In this document: positions 1-8,897 of the stretch, one piece after another
Numbering within the stretch: position 1 is the stretch's first letter
Layout: every line of letters begins with the position of its first letter
NCBI RefSeq assembly: GCF_000185905.1
Contig: NC_014923.1
Span: 1,364,001-1,428,000 of the forward strand
Direction: 5' to 3'
Length of the DNA: 64,000 nt
From: Mesorhizobium ciceri biovar biserrulae WSM1271
GTDB lineage: Bacteria; Pseudomonadota; Alphaproteobacteria; Rhizobiales; Rhizobiaceae
The notes under the pieces: generated by a model
Database searches by the model: none
What the model was told of the DNA's origin: nothing
The model's input: the letters and a program-made list of their open reading frames with translations, nothing else
Program-made: the position numbers and the translations under genes

Positions 1-100
1 TTGTGACCGATCCGTTTCAAGACTAGTTTCTGAGCCTTTCCGGGCATCGCGGCTGATTTGCGGGGGCCGACGCGGAAGCAAAATACAGGTCGACTGAAGC

Positions 101-1759
101 ATGGCAGATTTCGTTGCTATTCTGAAAAACGCGCTCGACAAGCATGGCGACGAGACGCCGGAAAAGCGTACGCGCATCTATGCCAGCGTTCGCACCATGC
201 TGGCGAAGAAGCTTGGTGAACGTTCGCCGCCGTGGGCTCCCGAAGCCATAGCCACGCAGATGCGTTCGCTGGAAGACGCCATTACAAGCGTCGAGCGCGA
301 TTATGCCAAGAGCGTGCCGGAGACCGACCCGCTCGCGGAGCTGGAACACATCTTTTCGTCGATCGATCGCAACAAGAACCAGCCAAGCCATACGAGGCAG
401 CCGGCGAAGGCGGAATCGGCCTGGCCGGCACCGCCCGTCGCCAAGCCCGAGCCCTATCAACCCGCGCCGCCGCCTGCCGCCAAGGTCGAGCCAAGCTGGC
501 AAAGATCGACGCCGGCGCCTGCCCAGCCGGCTCGCGCCGACACGCCTCTTCCAGGCATGAACGCCGAGGAGGCGGACGACGAGGCCGATGTCTTTTCCAG
601 CAACGAAGACAATGAAGAGCCGGTACAGGACACCTTCCAGCGCCTGCGTCCCGCCGAGCGCAAGCGCAGCTATGGCGGGCTGATCGCGGCCGTCGTCGCG
701 CTGCTGGTCGTTGCCGGCGGCGGCTATGGCATCTGGCTGAACAAGGACGCCTTCGGCAAGATGCTGGGGCTTGGCGGCAATCAGGTAGCGAAAACCGAAC
801 CCGTGAAGCCGGCGCCGGCCAAGCCGGCAACCGATGCCGCGGCAGCGCCGCCGGCGCCCGCGGCTGGCGGCACGGAAGCCGAAAGCACGAAATTCACCCA
901 GCGGCTGACACCGCAGGGTGGTGAAGTCGACCCGGGTCCGGCCGGTGGCCAAAGCGGCATCGGCGAAGGCGAATCGGTCGCGGCGCTGACCACCCCGCCC
1001 TCGGCCACGAACGCACCGGCGATTTCCGCACCGGCCGCCGGTACGCCTGCCGCGACTACGCCTCCGGCGACAGATGCCGCCCCCGCAACGCCGCCTGCCA
1101 ACGGAGCAGCGCCTGCAGCGCCGGCCGGTGCTGCCGGCACGCCGCCAGCACCGGCAGGTGCCGCGCCGCCCGCCCCGGCGGCTGCGCCTGCGGAAGCCGC
1201 CCTGCCTGTCGGCCAGAAGGCGATCTTCTATGAGGAGCGCACCAGCACCGCCCAGGGCTCCGCCGAGCCCGGCAACATCGTCTGGTCGCTGGTGCAGGAA
1301 TCGCCCGGTGGCGACCTGCCGCCGGAGCCGGCGATCCGCGCCGAGGCGACCATTCCCGGCAAGGACATCCAGTTGCGCATGACCATCCGCCGCAACACCG
1401 ACCAGACGCTGCCGGCCAGCCATATCATCGAGATGATCTTCCTGACGCCCGACGGTTTCGAGGGCGGCGGTGTCGACAACATCCTGCGCGTTGCCATGAA
1501 GGCTTCGGAGCAGGATGCCGGCAGCCCGCTGATCGGCATTCCGGCCAAGATTGCCGACGGCTTCTTCCTCGTCGCGCTCAACGACACCAAGGCCGACGAA
1601 GACGCCAACATGACCTTGTTGCGCGGCCAGGACTGGATCGACGTGCCGGTGGTCTACAAGACCGGACGGCGGGCGTTGCTGACCATGGAAAAGGGCATTC
1701 CCGGAGAGAAGGTGTTCGACGAGGCAATCAAGGCCTGGCAGGCCAAGACGGCAGGCTGA
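101..1759 (+). CDS. Conserved hypothetical single-pass membrane protein, Ala/Pro-rich
   Basis: Function unknown. The 552-residue product has three visible parts. Residues 1 to about 85 form a charged, probably helical cytosolic region. One hydrophobic membrane segment lies at about residues 193-213, preceded by a basic RKRSYGG stretch. A very Ala/Pro-rich linker (about 230-370) follows, then a compact C-terminal domain of about 180 residues that I could not assign to a family. The layout (cytosolic head, one membrane helix, flexible linker, envelope domain) suggests an anchored envelope protein, but this is inference. Strong codon bias and a long open frame support a real gene. The ATG at 101 was chosen because the N-terminus (MADFVAILKNAL) reads as ordered sequence. 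Confidence 0.8.
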   Translation: MADFVAILKNALDKHGDETPEKRTRIYASVRTMLAKKLGERSPPWAPEAIATQMRSLEDAITSVERDYAKSVPETDPLAELEHIFSSIDRNKNQPSHTRQPAKAESAWPAPPVAKPEPYQPAPPPAAKVEPSWQRSTPAPAQPARADTPLPGMNAEEADDEADVFSSNEDNEEPVQDTFQRLRPAERKRSYGGLIAAVVALLVVAGGGYGIWLNKDAFGKMLGLGGNQVAKTEPVKPAPAKPATDAAAAPPAPAAGGTEAESTKFTQRLTPQGGEVDPGPAGGQSGIGEGESVAALTTPPSATNAPAISAPAAGTPAATTPPATDAAPATPPANGAAPAAPAGAAGTPPAPAGAAPPAPAAAPAEAALPVGQKAIFYEERTSTAQGSAEPGNIVWSLVQESPGGDLPPEPAIRAEATIPGKDIQLRMTIRRNTDQTLPASHIIEMIFLTPDGFEGGGVDNILRVAMKASEQDAGSPLIGIPAKIADGFFLVALNDTKADEDANMTLLRGQDWIDVPVVYKTGRRALLTMEKGIPGEKVFDEAIKAWQAKTAG

Positions 1760-1776
1760 GACGCTGTAGCCGCCGT

Positions 1777-2076
1777 TCAGAAGCCCTGGAACAGTATGTC
1801 GAGCGCAGCGACGATGTCGTCGTGGTGCTTGATCAGGTTCAGCCGACTTTCGCCTAATTCGCTGGCCGGAACGGTGGCAACCAGGTGTGTTGCCATAACG
1901 AGCTTTCGACCGTTGATCTCAAAAATCGGATGAAGCTTTCGCATCGGCGGTGGCACCATTGCTACCGGCAGAAGCGGCACGACCACCCGCGTCTTGAAAT
2001 TGTCGAGAAGCTCTGACTGAACGTCGAGCACATAGCTGCCTTCGATGCGACCGGCGAAGACATCATAGCGGGGCAT
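1777..2076 (-). CDS. ccdB: CcdB-family toxin
   Basis: Toxin of a type II toxin-antitoxin pair; characterised CcdB poisons DNA gyrase. The product is 99 residues, the usual CcdB size, and starts MPRYDVFAGRIEGSYVLDVQ, with the hydrophobic core PLLPVAMVPPP and the C-terminal NLIKHHDDIVAALDILFQGF typical of the family. The start at 2076 was chosen over an in-frame ATG at 2133 because homology begins at MPRYDV and because the start codon shares one base with the stop codon of the antitoxin gene (TGATG), meaning translational coupling. Gyrase as target is inferred from the family. Confidence 0.88.
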   Translation of the reverse strand: MPRYDVFAGRIEGSYVLDVQSELLDNFKTRVVVPLLPVAMVPPPMRKLHPIFEINGRKLVMATHLVATVPASELGESRLNLIKHHDDIVAALDILFQGF

Positions 2077-2318
2077 CAGAACTGCCGGTACTCTTCCAGC
2101 GGGATGCCATGTTTCTCGATATAGTCGTTCCACGCGTCCATCGTGGCGCGGTTCTCAAGCTTCCACAGTCGCGTTTTTTCGGCAGCCACCGCCTCCGCGA
2201 TGCCGGCCTCCGCAGCGCGCGAGACATTCACGTCAAGTCCCTTGGCTTCCCTCATGAGGTTCGAATCGATCGACAGATTTGCTGGCTGACGGATCGCACT
2301 CAAGGCAATTTTGCGCAT
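2076..2318 (-). CDS. ccdA: CcdA-family antitoxin
   Basis: Antitoxin that should neutralise the adjacent CcdB and repress its own promoter. The product is 80 residues. An N-terminal ribbon-helix-helix segment (LSIDSNLMREAKGLDVNVSR, about 15-34) would bind DNA. The C-terminal part has the WKLENRATMDAWNDYIEKHG signature that wraps the toxin in known CcdA proteins. The start at 2318 is preceded by a good GGAGG ribosome site; an in-frame ATG at 2441 has no such support. The start codon itself lies in a third copy of the operator half-site TGCGCAT. Confidence 0.88.
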   Translation of the reverse strand: MRKIALSAIRQPANLSIDSNLMREAKGLDVNVSRAAEAGIAEAVAAEKTRLWKLENRATMDAWNDYIEKHGIPLEEYRQF

Positions 2319-2333
2319 AATAGCCTCCGCAAC

Positions 2334-2370
2334 ATGCGCATAATATATGCGCATTTCTGTATGGAGGCAA
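2334..2370 (-). promoter_or_regulatory. ccdAB promoter with overlapping palindromic operator
   Basis: Reading the minus strand, TTGCCT (2365-2370) and TATATT (2342-2347) are 17 bp apart and make a good sigma-70-type promoter. The -10 lies inside a perfect 21-bp inverted repeat, two ATGCGCAT half-sites around AATAT (2334-2354). A third TGCGCAT (2312-2318) overlaps the ccdA start codon. This is the expected design of an autorepressed toxin-antitoxin promoter bound by CcdA or CcdAB. Binding itself is inferred. Confidence 0.72.
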
Positions 2371-2438
2371 TCAGTCGGTTCTAGCTGCAGGTAGGGGCGC
2401 TCGGCCCCTTTCGCTATGGCTCCGGGCGTTCGTCGCTT

Positions 2439-2479
2439 CAATCGACAAATCGTCGTCGATTGATCGGCCTACGGCCGAA
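2439..2479 (-). terminator. Possible terminator of the ABC-F gene (two stem-loops)
   Basis: Downstream of the ABC-F stop, on the same strand, are two small hairpins: CGGCC/GGCCG around TAG or TAC, and CAATCGAC/GTCGATTG (2439-2446 and 2455-2462). There is no clear T-run, so termination is uncertain. Confidence 0.3.
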
Positions 2480-2486
2480 ACACTCC

Positions 2487-4307
2487 TCACCCCTCCATCT
2501 CCTCGCGCAACATCTCCAGTTCCAGCCATTCTTCCTCGAGCGCGGCCAGCGTGGCGCGCTCCTTGTCGAGGGCGGCGATGGTTTTCTGGAACGAGGCCGG
2601 ATCGCGCTCGTAATAGGCCGGATCGGCGATGTTGTTCTCCAGCCGCGAGATAGAGGCCATCACAGCTTCGATTTTCTTCGGCAGGGATTCCAGTGCGAAT
2701 TTCTGCTTGAACGACAGTTTCTTCGCCGGCACTTTTGGCGCGGCGGCTTCGCTCTTGCCTGACGCGGGCGCCTCGCCATTTTCGGCTCTCGCCCGCGCCT
2801 TGCGGTCGTCCAGCTTCGTGCCGCCGCGCTGCGCCAACATGTCGGAGTAGCCGCCGGCATATTCGATCCAGCGGCCTTCACCATCCGGCGCGATCAGGCT
2901 GGTCACGGTGCGGTCGAGGAAATCGCGGTCGTGGCTGACCAGGATGACGGTGCCGGCGAAACCGGCGACCAGTTCCTGCAGCAGTTCAAGCGTCTCCATG
3001 TCGAGATCGTTGGTCGGCTCATCGAGCACCAGAAGGTTTGCGGGCCGCGCCAGCACGCGCGCCAGCAGGAGCCGCGCCCGCTCGCCGCCGGACAACTCGC
3101 GCACCGGCGTGCGCGCCTGCTCCGGCTTGAACAGGAAATCCTTCATGTAGGAGACCACGTGGCGCTGCTCGCCATTGATGACGAGGTTTTCGCCGCGCCC
3201 ATCGGTGAGATATTGTGCCAGCGTCTCCTGCGGGTCGACCGCCTCACGCTTCTGGTCGAGCGTTGCGATCTCCAGATTGGTGCCGAGCCGCACCGAACCG
3301 GCGTCCGGCTTCATCTCGCCGGTAAGCATTTTCAAGAGCGTGGTCTTGCCGGCGCCGTTCGGCCCGACCAGGCCAACGCGATCGCCGCGCTGGATGCGGG
3401 TCGAAAACGCCTTGACCACGGTGAGATCGCCAAAGCTCTTTTCGATGTTTTTCGCCTCGATCACCAGCTTGCCGGACTCGGTGGCGTCGCTCGCCACCAT
3501 GGTCGCCGACCCTTCGGCCCCGCGATGACCGCGAAAACGCTGGCGCATGGTCTGCAACTCGCCAAGCCGGCGCATGTTGCGCTTGCGCCGCGCCGTCACG
3601 CCGTAGCGCAGCCAATGCTCTTCGCGAACGATCTGGCGACCGAGCTTGTGCTGCTCGCGTTCTTCTTCCTCCAGAACCAGGTCGCGCCATTCCTCGAAAT
3701 GGCCGAAGCCCTTGTCCAACCTGCGGGTCTGGCCGCGATCGAGCCAGACCGTGGCGCGCGACACGCGTTCGAGGAAGCGGCGGTCGTGCGAGATGACGAT
3801 CAGCGCCGAGGAGGTGCGGATGAGTTCTTCTTCCAGCCATTCGATGACCGAGAGGTCGAGATGGTTGGTCGGCTCATCAAGCAGCAGGATATCGGGCTCC
3901 GGCGCCATGACGCGGGCAAGGGCGGCGCGCCTCGCCTCGCCGCCCGACAGGTCGTTCGGACGTTCCTCACCCGACAGGCCGAGATGCTCCATCAGATAGC
4001 TGGCGCGGTAGGGATCGTCGGCGGGGCCAAGCCCGGCCTCGACATAGGCGCGGACAGTGGCAAAACCTTCCATGTCGGGCATCTGCGGCAAATAGCGGAC
4101 GGTCGCCGAAGGCTGGCGGAACACTTCGCCGTCCTGCGGCTCGATCAGGCCGGCGGCGATCTTCAGCAGGGTCGACTTGCCGGACCCGTTGCGGCCGACC
4201 AGCGCGATCTTGTCGCCGGCCGAAGCCGTCAAGGCGGCGCCATCGAGCAGCGGCGTGCCGCCGAAGGTCAGTTTTATCCCGTCGAGGTTGAGAAGGGGCG
4301 GGGCCAT
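2487..4307 (-). CDS. ABC-F family ATPase (Uup/EttA-like)
   Basis: Soluble duplicated ABC ATPase with no membrane domain; ABC-F proteins act on ribosomes or, for Uup, affect DNA and ribosome processes. The 606-residue product has two nucleotide-binding domains. The first has GRNGSGKST and LLLDEPTNHLD; the second has GPNGAGKTT, LSGGERARL and VLDEPTNDLD. A charged linker between them and a C-terminal coiled coil of about 80 residues resemble Uup more than EttA. The start MAPPLLNLDG at 4307 was preferred to an ATG at 4358 because it directly follows the thiamine pyrophosphokinase stop (1-bp gap) and begins at the family N-terminus. The two genes are probably co-transcribed. Confidence 0.9.
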   Translation of the reverse strand: MAPPLLNLDGIKLTFGGTPLLDGAALTASAGDKIALVGRNGSGKSTLLKIAAGLIEPQDGEVFRQPSATVRYLPQMPDMEGFATVRAYVEAGLGPADDPYRASYLMEHLGLSGEERPNDLSGGEARRAALARVMAPEPDILLLDEPTNHLDLSVIEWLEEELIRTSSALIVISHDRRFLERVSRATVWLDRGQTRRLDKGFGHFEEWRDLVLEEEEREQHKLGRQIVREEHWLRYGVTARRKRNMRRLGELQTMRQRFRGHRGAEGSATMVASDATESGKLVIEAKNIEKSFGDLTVVKAFSTRIQRGDRVGLVGPNGAGKTTLLKMLTGEMKPDAGSVRLGTNLEIATLDQKREAVDPQETLAQYLTDGRGENLVINGEQRHVVSYMKDFLFKPEQARTPVRELSGGERARLLLARVLARPANLLVLDEPTNDLDMETLELLQELVAGFAGTVILVSHDRDFLDRTVTSLIAPDGEGRWIEYAGGYSDMLAQRGGTKLDDRKARARAENGEAPASGKSEAAAPKVPAKKLSFKQKFALESLPKKIEAVMASISRLENNIADPAYYERDPASFQKTIAALDKERATLAALEEEWLELEMLREEMEG

Positions 4308-4308
4308 G

Positions 4309-4968
4309 TCAGCTTTCAGGTAAGGGATAGGGATGAGCGAGCAGCATCGCGCGGCCATGGCCGAGCGCGATTTCGAGGCGGCCCCCGGTCTTGTCGGACT
4401 TGACCTCGTTGGAAATGGTCAGCGACGAACCGAACGCCACCTTGACGTGAGCGAGCGGCCATTTGGCGCCGGTGACGGTCAGGCCGTCGAGCTCGGAAAA
4501 GCCGAGCACCGAAAACAGCGTGCCGTCGGCATAGTCGAAGCCGGCCGTTCCGCGCAGCAGGGGGATGCCTTCCTGAGCGCCGCTGGTCAAAAGCACGTCC
4601 GTTCCCGCCTCCGCCAGCCGCAGGGCGAGCGACAGATGCAGAAAAGCGTGGTCGGCGCGCTTGCCGCCAAAGGCGCCGGCCAGCACCAGGCGGGTCGCGC
4701 CGCGCTCCAGTGCCGCGGCGACGGCAAGTTCGCCATCGGTCTGGTCCTTTTCCGCCGGGAAGGTCCGGCGCGGCACGGAAGCGAGATCGTCCGGCAGGTT
4801 GGCCGGCACCGAATCGAAATCACCCACCCACAGCTCCGGCACGAGACCCAGCAACCGCGCATGACCGATGCCGGCGTCGGCGGCGATGACGCGGGAGCCT
4901 TTGACCTGACGGTCGAGCCGTAGCGTACGGATGAGATCGCCGCCAAGCAGGATGGTGAATGTGCTCAT
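4309..4968 (-). CDS. thiN: Thiamine pyrophosphokinase (thiamine diphosphokinase)
   Basis: Transfers pyrophosphate from ATP to thiamine to make the cofactor thiamine pyrophosphate. The 219-residue product has the family motifs AADAG (29-33), GDFDS (49-53) and KDQTD (74-78), which bind ATP, metal and thiamine. It is transcribed away from the riboswitch-controlled thiBPQ importer, so import and activation of thiamine sit back to back, although this gene is not itself under the riboswitch. It forms a tight pair with the ABC-F gene downstream. Confidence 0.92.
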   Translation of the reverse strand: MSTFTILLGGDLIRTLRLDRQVKGSRVIAADAGIGHARLLGLVPELWVGDFDSVPANLPDDLASVPRRTFPAEKDQTDGELAVAAALERGATRLVLAGAFGGKRADHAFLHLSLALRLAEAGTDVLLTSGAQEGIPLLRGTAGFDYADGTLFSVLGFSELDGLTVTGAKWPLAHVKVAFGSSLTISNEVKSDKTGGRLEIALGHGRAMLLAHPYPLPES

Positions 4969-5060
4969 ATCGTGTGGCCCTTACCAGCCCGGCACGGGAA
5001 ACGGAAGGCGGCAAACTCCCGCTTGCATGGCGGATCGGCCCGGCCTATGTGTCGAAACGC

Positions 5061-5160
5061 TCTAACGGGGTGCCGGACGCGATCTTCGCGGACCGGCTGA
5101 GAGGCAGTCTCGCCAACCCGCTGAACCTGATCCGGTTTGTACCGGCGGAGGGATTAGACG
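5061..5160 (+). promoter_or_regulatory. TPP riboswitch (THI element)
   Basis: This leader carries the conserved THI-box blocks in order: ACGGGGTGCC (5065-5074), CTGAGA (5097-5102), and ACCCGCTGAACCTGATC followed by the GGTTTGTACC stem and GGCGGAGGGATTAGA. These match the thiM-type thiamine pyrophosphate aptamer. It ends about 55 bp before the thiB start, so control is probably at translation initiation or premature termination in the leader when TPP is abundant. Confidence 0.93.
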
Positions 5161-5213
5161 TTTCGGACAGTCCGACGCCTCAATTCCTTTCAATTCAAAC
5201 GAAGGAGGCGCCG

Positions 5214-6212
5214 ATGCGCACGCTTTTATACGCTCTTGTTTCAGCAACGGTCGTGGCCTTGTCCGGGCCCGCCTTGGCCAAGGACAAGCTCACCGTCTAC
5301 ACCTATGAGAGTTTCACCGCCGACTGGGGTCCGGGTCCCGTGGTGAAGAAGGAGTTCGAGGCCGAATGCGGCTGCGACGTCGACTTCGTCTCGGTCGCCG
5401 ATGGCGTCGCGCTGCTCAACCGCGTCAGATTGGAAGGCGCATCGACCAAGGCCGATATCGTGCTTGGCCTGGATACCAATCTCACCGCCGATGCCAAGGC
5501 GTCAGGCTTGTTCGCGCCGCATGGCGCGGTGACGGATGTCAATGTGCCGGGCGGCTGGAGCGACGACACTTTTGTCCCCTTCGACTACGGCTATTTCGCT
5601 GTCGTCTATGACACGCAGAAGATGAAGACGCCGCCGAAGAGCCTGAAGGAGCTGATCGAAGGCAGTGCCAACGACAAGATCGTCATCCAGGATCCGCGCA
5701 CCTCGACGCCAGGCCTCGGCCTGCTTCTTTGGGTCAAGTCGGTCTATGGCGACAAGGCACCCGAGGCCTGGGCCAAGCTCAAGGCCAAGGTGCTGACCGT
5801 GACGCCGGGCTGGAGCGAGGCCTATGGGCTGTTCACCAAGGGCGAGGCGCCGATGGTGCTGTCCTACACGACGTCGCCAGCCTACCACATGGTCGCCGAG
5901 AACACGGAGCGCTACCAGGCGGCCTCCTTCGAGGAGGGCGAGTATCTGCAGATCGAGGTGGCGGGTATCACCACGACAGGAGCCAAGAATCCGCTGGCGG
6001 CCAAGTTCATGGCCTTCATGACCGGGCCGAAATTCCAGGATGCCATCCCCGAGACCAACTGGATGTTCCCGGCAGGCAAGACCGACAAGCCGCTCAATCC
6101 GGCCTTCGACAAACTGGTCAAGCCGACGAAGACCTTGCTGTTCAGCCCGCAAGAGGTCGCCGCCAACCGCAAGGCTTGGGTCGATGAATGGCTGGCGGTG
6201 ATGAGCAAGTAG
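5214..6212 (+). CDS. thiB: Thiamine ABC transporter, periplasmic binding protein
   Basis: Captures thiamine or its phosphates in the periplasm and delivers them to ThiP. The 332-residue product has a signal peptide ([22 protein letters not shown]) and then the family start [12 protein letters not shown]. The start at 5214 was chosen because it has a strong GAAGGAGG ribosome site and gives a normal signal peptide; an upstream in-frame ATG would run through the riboswitch. It is the first gene of thiBPQ. Confidence 0.95.
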   Translation: MRTLLYALVSATVVALSGPALAKDKLTVYTYESFTADWGPGPVVKKEFEAECGCDVDFVSVADGVALLNRVRLEGASTKADIVLGLDTNLTADAKASGLFAPHGAVTDVNVPGGWSDDTFVPFDYGYFAVVYDTQKMKTPPKSLKELIEGSANDKIVIQDPRTSTPGLGLLLWVKSVYGDKAPEAWAKLKAKVLTVTPGWSEAYGLFTKGEAPMVLSYTTSPAYHMVAENTERYQAASFEEGEYLQIEVAGITTTGAKNPLAAKFMAFMTGPKFQDAIPETNWMFPAGKTDKPLNPAFDKLVKPTKTLLFSPQEVAANRKAWVDEWLAVMSK

Positions 6213-6220
6213 GCAGCGCG

Positions 6221-7846
6221 ATGGCGCCGGCGCATTCCACGGATTCCCGCGTCAGTGCCGGCATTGTCGCGCTCGCTGCAATCGCGCTGCTGATCGGCGG
6301 CGCGTTTGCCGGCCTGCTTTTCGAGGGCGCCCATGATTTCTCGGGCGCCTGGGCAGCCTTCGATCCCTATCTGCTTCGCGTCATTCGCTTCACGCTCTGG
6401 CAAGCGGTCCTGTCGACGCTGCTTTCGGTCATCCCGGGGCTGTTTGTGGCGCGCGCTCTGTCGCGGCATCCACGTTTCTTCGGCCGCGCCTTCATCCTGC
6501 AGATCTTCGCCGTGCCATTGGCGCTGCCGGCCATCGTTGCAGCGCTCGGCATCCTGGCGCTTTATGGCCGTGCCGGCTATTTCGCCGGCGTGCTTGCCGT
6601 TATCGGCGGCGGAAGCTGGCCGGGCATCTATGGCCTGTCCGGCATTCTCGTCGCCCATGTCTTCTTCAACCTGCCGCTGGCGACGCGGCTGTTCCTCGAG
6701 GCGCTGCAGACCATACCGGCCGACCAATGGCGGCTGGCGAGCCAACTCGGCATGGCGGCCCGGCCGGCGTTCCGGCTGATCGAATGGCCAATGCTGCGCG
6801 CCGCAATGCCCGGCGTCGCCGGGCTGGTCTTCATGCTCTGCATCACATCCTTCACGATCGTGCTGACGCTCGGCGGCGGGCCGGCCGCGACGACGCTTGA
6901 GGTCGGCATCTACCAGGCGCTGCGCTTCGATTTCGATCCCGCGCGGGCCGTTACACTGACGCTGCTGCAGATCGCCTTGACCTTTATCGTGGTGCTGGCA
7001 CTGACGCGGCTAGGCGCCAATGTGGTCGGCGACACCAATTTGCCGGTCGCGCAACGCCGCTATCTTTCGGTCAATCGGAGCGAGACCTGGTTGAACGCGC
7101 TACTCATCGTCCTGGCGCTGCTGTTCGTTGTCGGGCCGATGGCGGCAACCGTGATGGCCGGATTGAGTGCCGATCTCGCCCGCTTGGCCGGCGAGGCCAC
7201 TGTCCGGCAGGCAACGCTGACCAGCGCGGCGCTCGCCTTCCTGTCGGCGCTGCTTTCGGTGATGCTGTCGCTGGCGCTGACCATGGCGCGGCGGGCACTG
7301 GCGCTGAACCGCCGTGCCGGCGCAAAGACACTGCTCGAACACGCGACCGATACAGGCGCCGGTTTTGTCCTGGTCGTGCCGCCGATCGTCGTCGGCGCCG
7401 GCTGGTTCCTGTTGTTGCGCCATGTCGGCGATGTCTTCGCCATCGCCCCGGTCATGGTCGTCACCGTCAACGCGGTGATGGCGATGCCGTTTGCGCTCCG
7501 CGCCGTGCGTCCCGCCTATGATGCAGCGAGCGAGCGTCACGAACGGCTCTGTGCACAGCTCGGCATTGCGGGCTGGAACCGGCTGATGCTGGTCGACTGG
7601 CCGTCGCTGCGGCGACCGCTCGCCACGGCCTTCGCTTTCGCCATGGCGCTGTCGCTCGGCGATCTCGGTGTCATTGCCTTGTTCGGCAGTGATTCCGTGC
7701 AGACATTGCCCTACCTTCTTCTGGCTCGGATGGGCAGCTACCGCACCGAGGATGCCGCCGGCCTCGCACTGCTGCTCGGCCTCGTCTGTCTCGCGTTGAT
7801 CGTGGCGGCGCACTGGCTGGGAAGGGAGGAGGTCCGTGATGCGTGA
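6221..7846 (+). CDS. thiP: Thiamine ABC transporter permease
   Basis: Inner-membrane channel of the thiamine importer. At 541 residues it is the fused double-permease form typical of ThiP, with about 12 membrane helices and two EAA-type loops (around [16 protein letters not shown] and [16 protein letters not shown]) that contact ThiQ. The start at 6221 (MAPAHSTD) follows the thiB stop by 8 bp; an ATG at 6188 would overlap thiB and adds polar residues. Its 3' end overlaps thiQ. Confidence 0.94.
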   Translation: MAPAHSTDSRVSAGIVALAAIALLIGGAFAGLLFEGAHDFSGAWAAFDPYLLRVIRFTLWQAVLSTLLSVIPGLFVARALSRHPRFFGRAFILQIFAVPLALPAIVAALGILALYGRAGYFAGVLAVIGGGSWPGIYGLSGILVAHVFFNLPLATRLFLEALQTIPADQWRLASQLGMAARPAFRLIEWPMLRAAMPGVAGLVFMLCITSFTIVLTLGGGPAATTLEVGIYQALRFDFDPARAVTLTLLQIALTFIVVLALTRLGANVVGDTNLPVAQRRYLSVNRSETWLNALLIVLALLFVVGPMAATVMAGLSADLARLAGEATVRQATLTSAALAFLSALLSVMLSLALTMARRALALNRRAGAKTLLEHATDTGAGFVLVVPPIVVGAGWFLLLRHVGDVFAIAPVMVVTVNAVMAMPFALRAVRPAYDAASERHERLCAQLGIAGWNRLMLVDWPSLRRPLATAFAFAMALSLGDLGVIALFGSDSVQTLPYLLLARMGSYRTEDAAGLALLLGLVCLALIVAAHWLGREEVRDA

Positions 7847-8639
7847 AAAGGCGGCCAACGGGCTCGCGAAGGGCGCGCCGGTGCGGCTGGACAAAGTGTC
7901 GTTCAGCTACGGCAGCTATGGCAGCTATGGCGAGGCGCCGCTTGTTTTCGATGTCGAGTTTGCCGCGGCGACGATCACCGCCATCATGGGGCCGAGCGGT
8001 TCGGGCAAGTCGACACTGCTCAATCTGGTCGCCGGCTTCGAGACCCCACGGTCGGGCCGCGTGCTGGTCGGCGGTGTCGATGTCAGCGCCGAGCCGGCCT
8101 CGGCGCGGCCGGTGTCGATGGTGTTCCAGGAGAACAATCTCTTCGCGCATCTTTCCGTCGAGCAGAATGTCGGGCTCGGCCGCTCGCCATCCCTGCGGCT
8201 GACCGAGGCGGACCGCGCCGCGGTCGCCGAGGCGCTTGCGCGCACCGGTCTTGCGGGCAAGGAGAAACGCCTGCCGCGCGAGCTCTCCGGGGGCGAACGC
8301 CAGCGCGTCGCCCTGGCCCGCGTGCTGGTGCGCGACCGACCGGTGTTGCTGCTCGACGAGCCCTTCGCTTCGCTCGGGCCGGCTTTGCGCGACGAGATGC
8401 TGGACCTGGTTGCCGCCGTTCATGCCGAACGCGCCATGACAGTGCTGTTCGTCACCCACCAGCCGGAGGATGCACGCCGCATCGGCGAGCATATGGTGTT
8501 TGTCGACAATGGGTTGGTCGCTGCGACCGGCAAGGCTGATGATTTCTTTGCCGGGGCTGGTCCGGAGGCGTTCCGGCGCTATATCGGCGCGGGTGCCGGA
8601 TATTCCACATCACGCGATGTTGCCCGGAAGCGGACATAA
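7836..8639 (+). CDS. thiQ: Thiamine ABC transporter ATP-binding protein
   Basis: Energises thiamine import. The 267-residue product has Walker [10 protein letters not shown], signature LSGGERQR and Walker [10 protein letters not shown]. The start is GTG at 7836 or the adjacent ATG at 7839, both behind GGGAGGAGG, and both overlap the thiP stop. The A-loop region carries a small in-frame repeat of GSY ([11 protein letters not shown]), encoded by near-identical 9-bp units. It would lengthen the loop before Walker A by a few residues and may vary between strains. Confidence 0.94.
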   Translation: MMREKAANGLAKGAPVRLDKVSFSYGSYGSYGEAPLVFDVEFAAATITAIMGPSGSGKSTLLNLVAGFETPRSGRVLVGGVDVSAEPASARPVSMVFQENNLFAHLSVEQNVGLGRSPSLRLTEADRAAVAEALARTGLAGKEKRLPRELSGGERQRVALARVLVRDRPVLLLDEPFASLGPALRDEMLDLVAAVHAERAMTVLFVTHQPEDARRIGEHMVFVDNGLVAATGKADDFFAGAGPEAFRRYIGAGAGYSTSRDVARKRT

Positions 8640-8740
8640 TTTACGGTCAAACCGGCTCCAGGCGATGTGGCGTTTGCTTGCCATGACCGGGGGAGTGTGG
8701 CTAGGTCCGCCCTACCGGTCCGGCACAGGCCGTGATTTGC

Positions 8741-8787
8741 CTGCAGTATCCGGCGCCCGCCCCTGGGATGGGCCGCGGATACTGCAG
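8741..8787. repeat. 12-bp perfect inverted repeat between thiQ and the M48 gene
   Basis: CTGCAGTATCCG (8741-8752) and CGGATACTGCAG (8776-8787) form a perfect 12-bp stem with a 23-bp GC-rich loop. It lies about 100 bp after thiQ and 110 bp before the protease gene, with no T-run, so it could be a processing or stability element, a weak terminator or a protein site. The rest of the 8640-8897 gap shows no gene. Confidence 0.6.
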
Positions 8788-8897
8788 CAGTTTGAGATAT
8801 GGCACGTGAACATTCTGAAGATCGTCCCCGATTTTCAATGTCATGTGCCGGGACCCGAAAGGAAGCCGTTCTGGCGATCGGCGCTAACACATTGGGA

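Noticed and set aside
23..1423. Long open frame antisense to the first gene, Arg/Gly-rich
   Set aside because: It mirrors a high-GC gene in another frame, has no ribosome site or domain, and its composition is typical of shadow frames.
2931..4403. 490-codon frame opposite the ABC-F gene
   Set aside because: The minus-strand ABC-F product has full ATPase motifs; the opposite frame has none.
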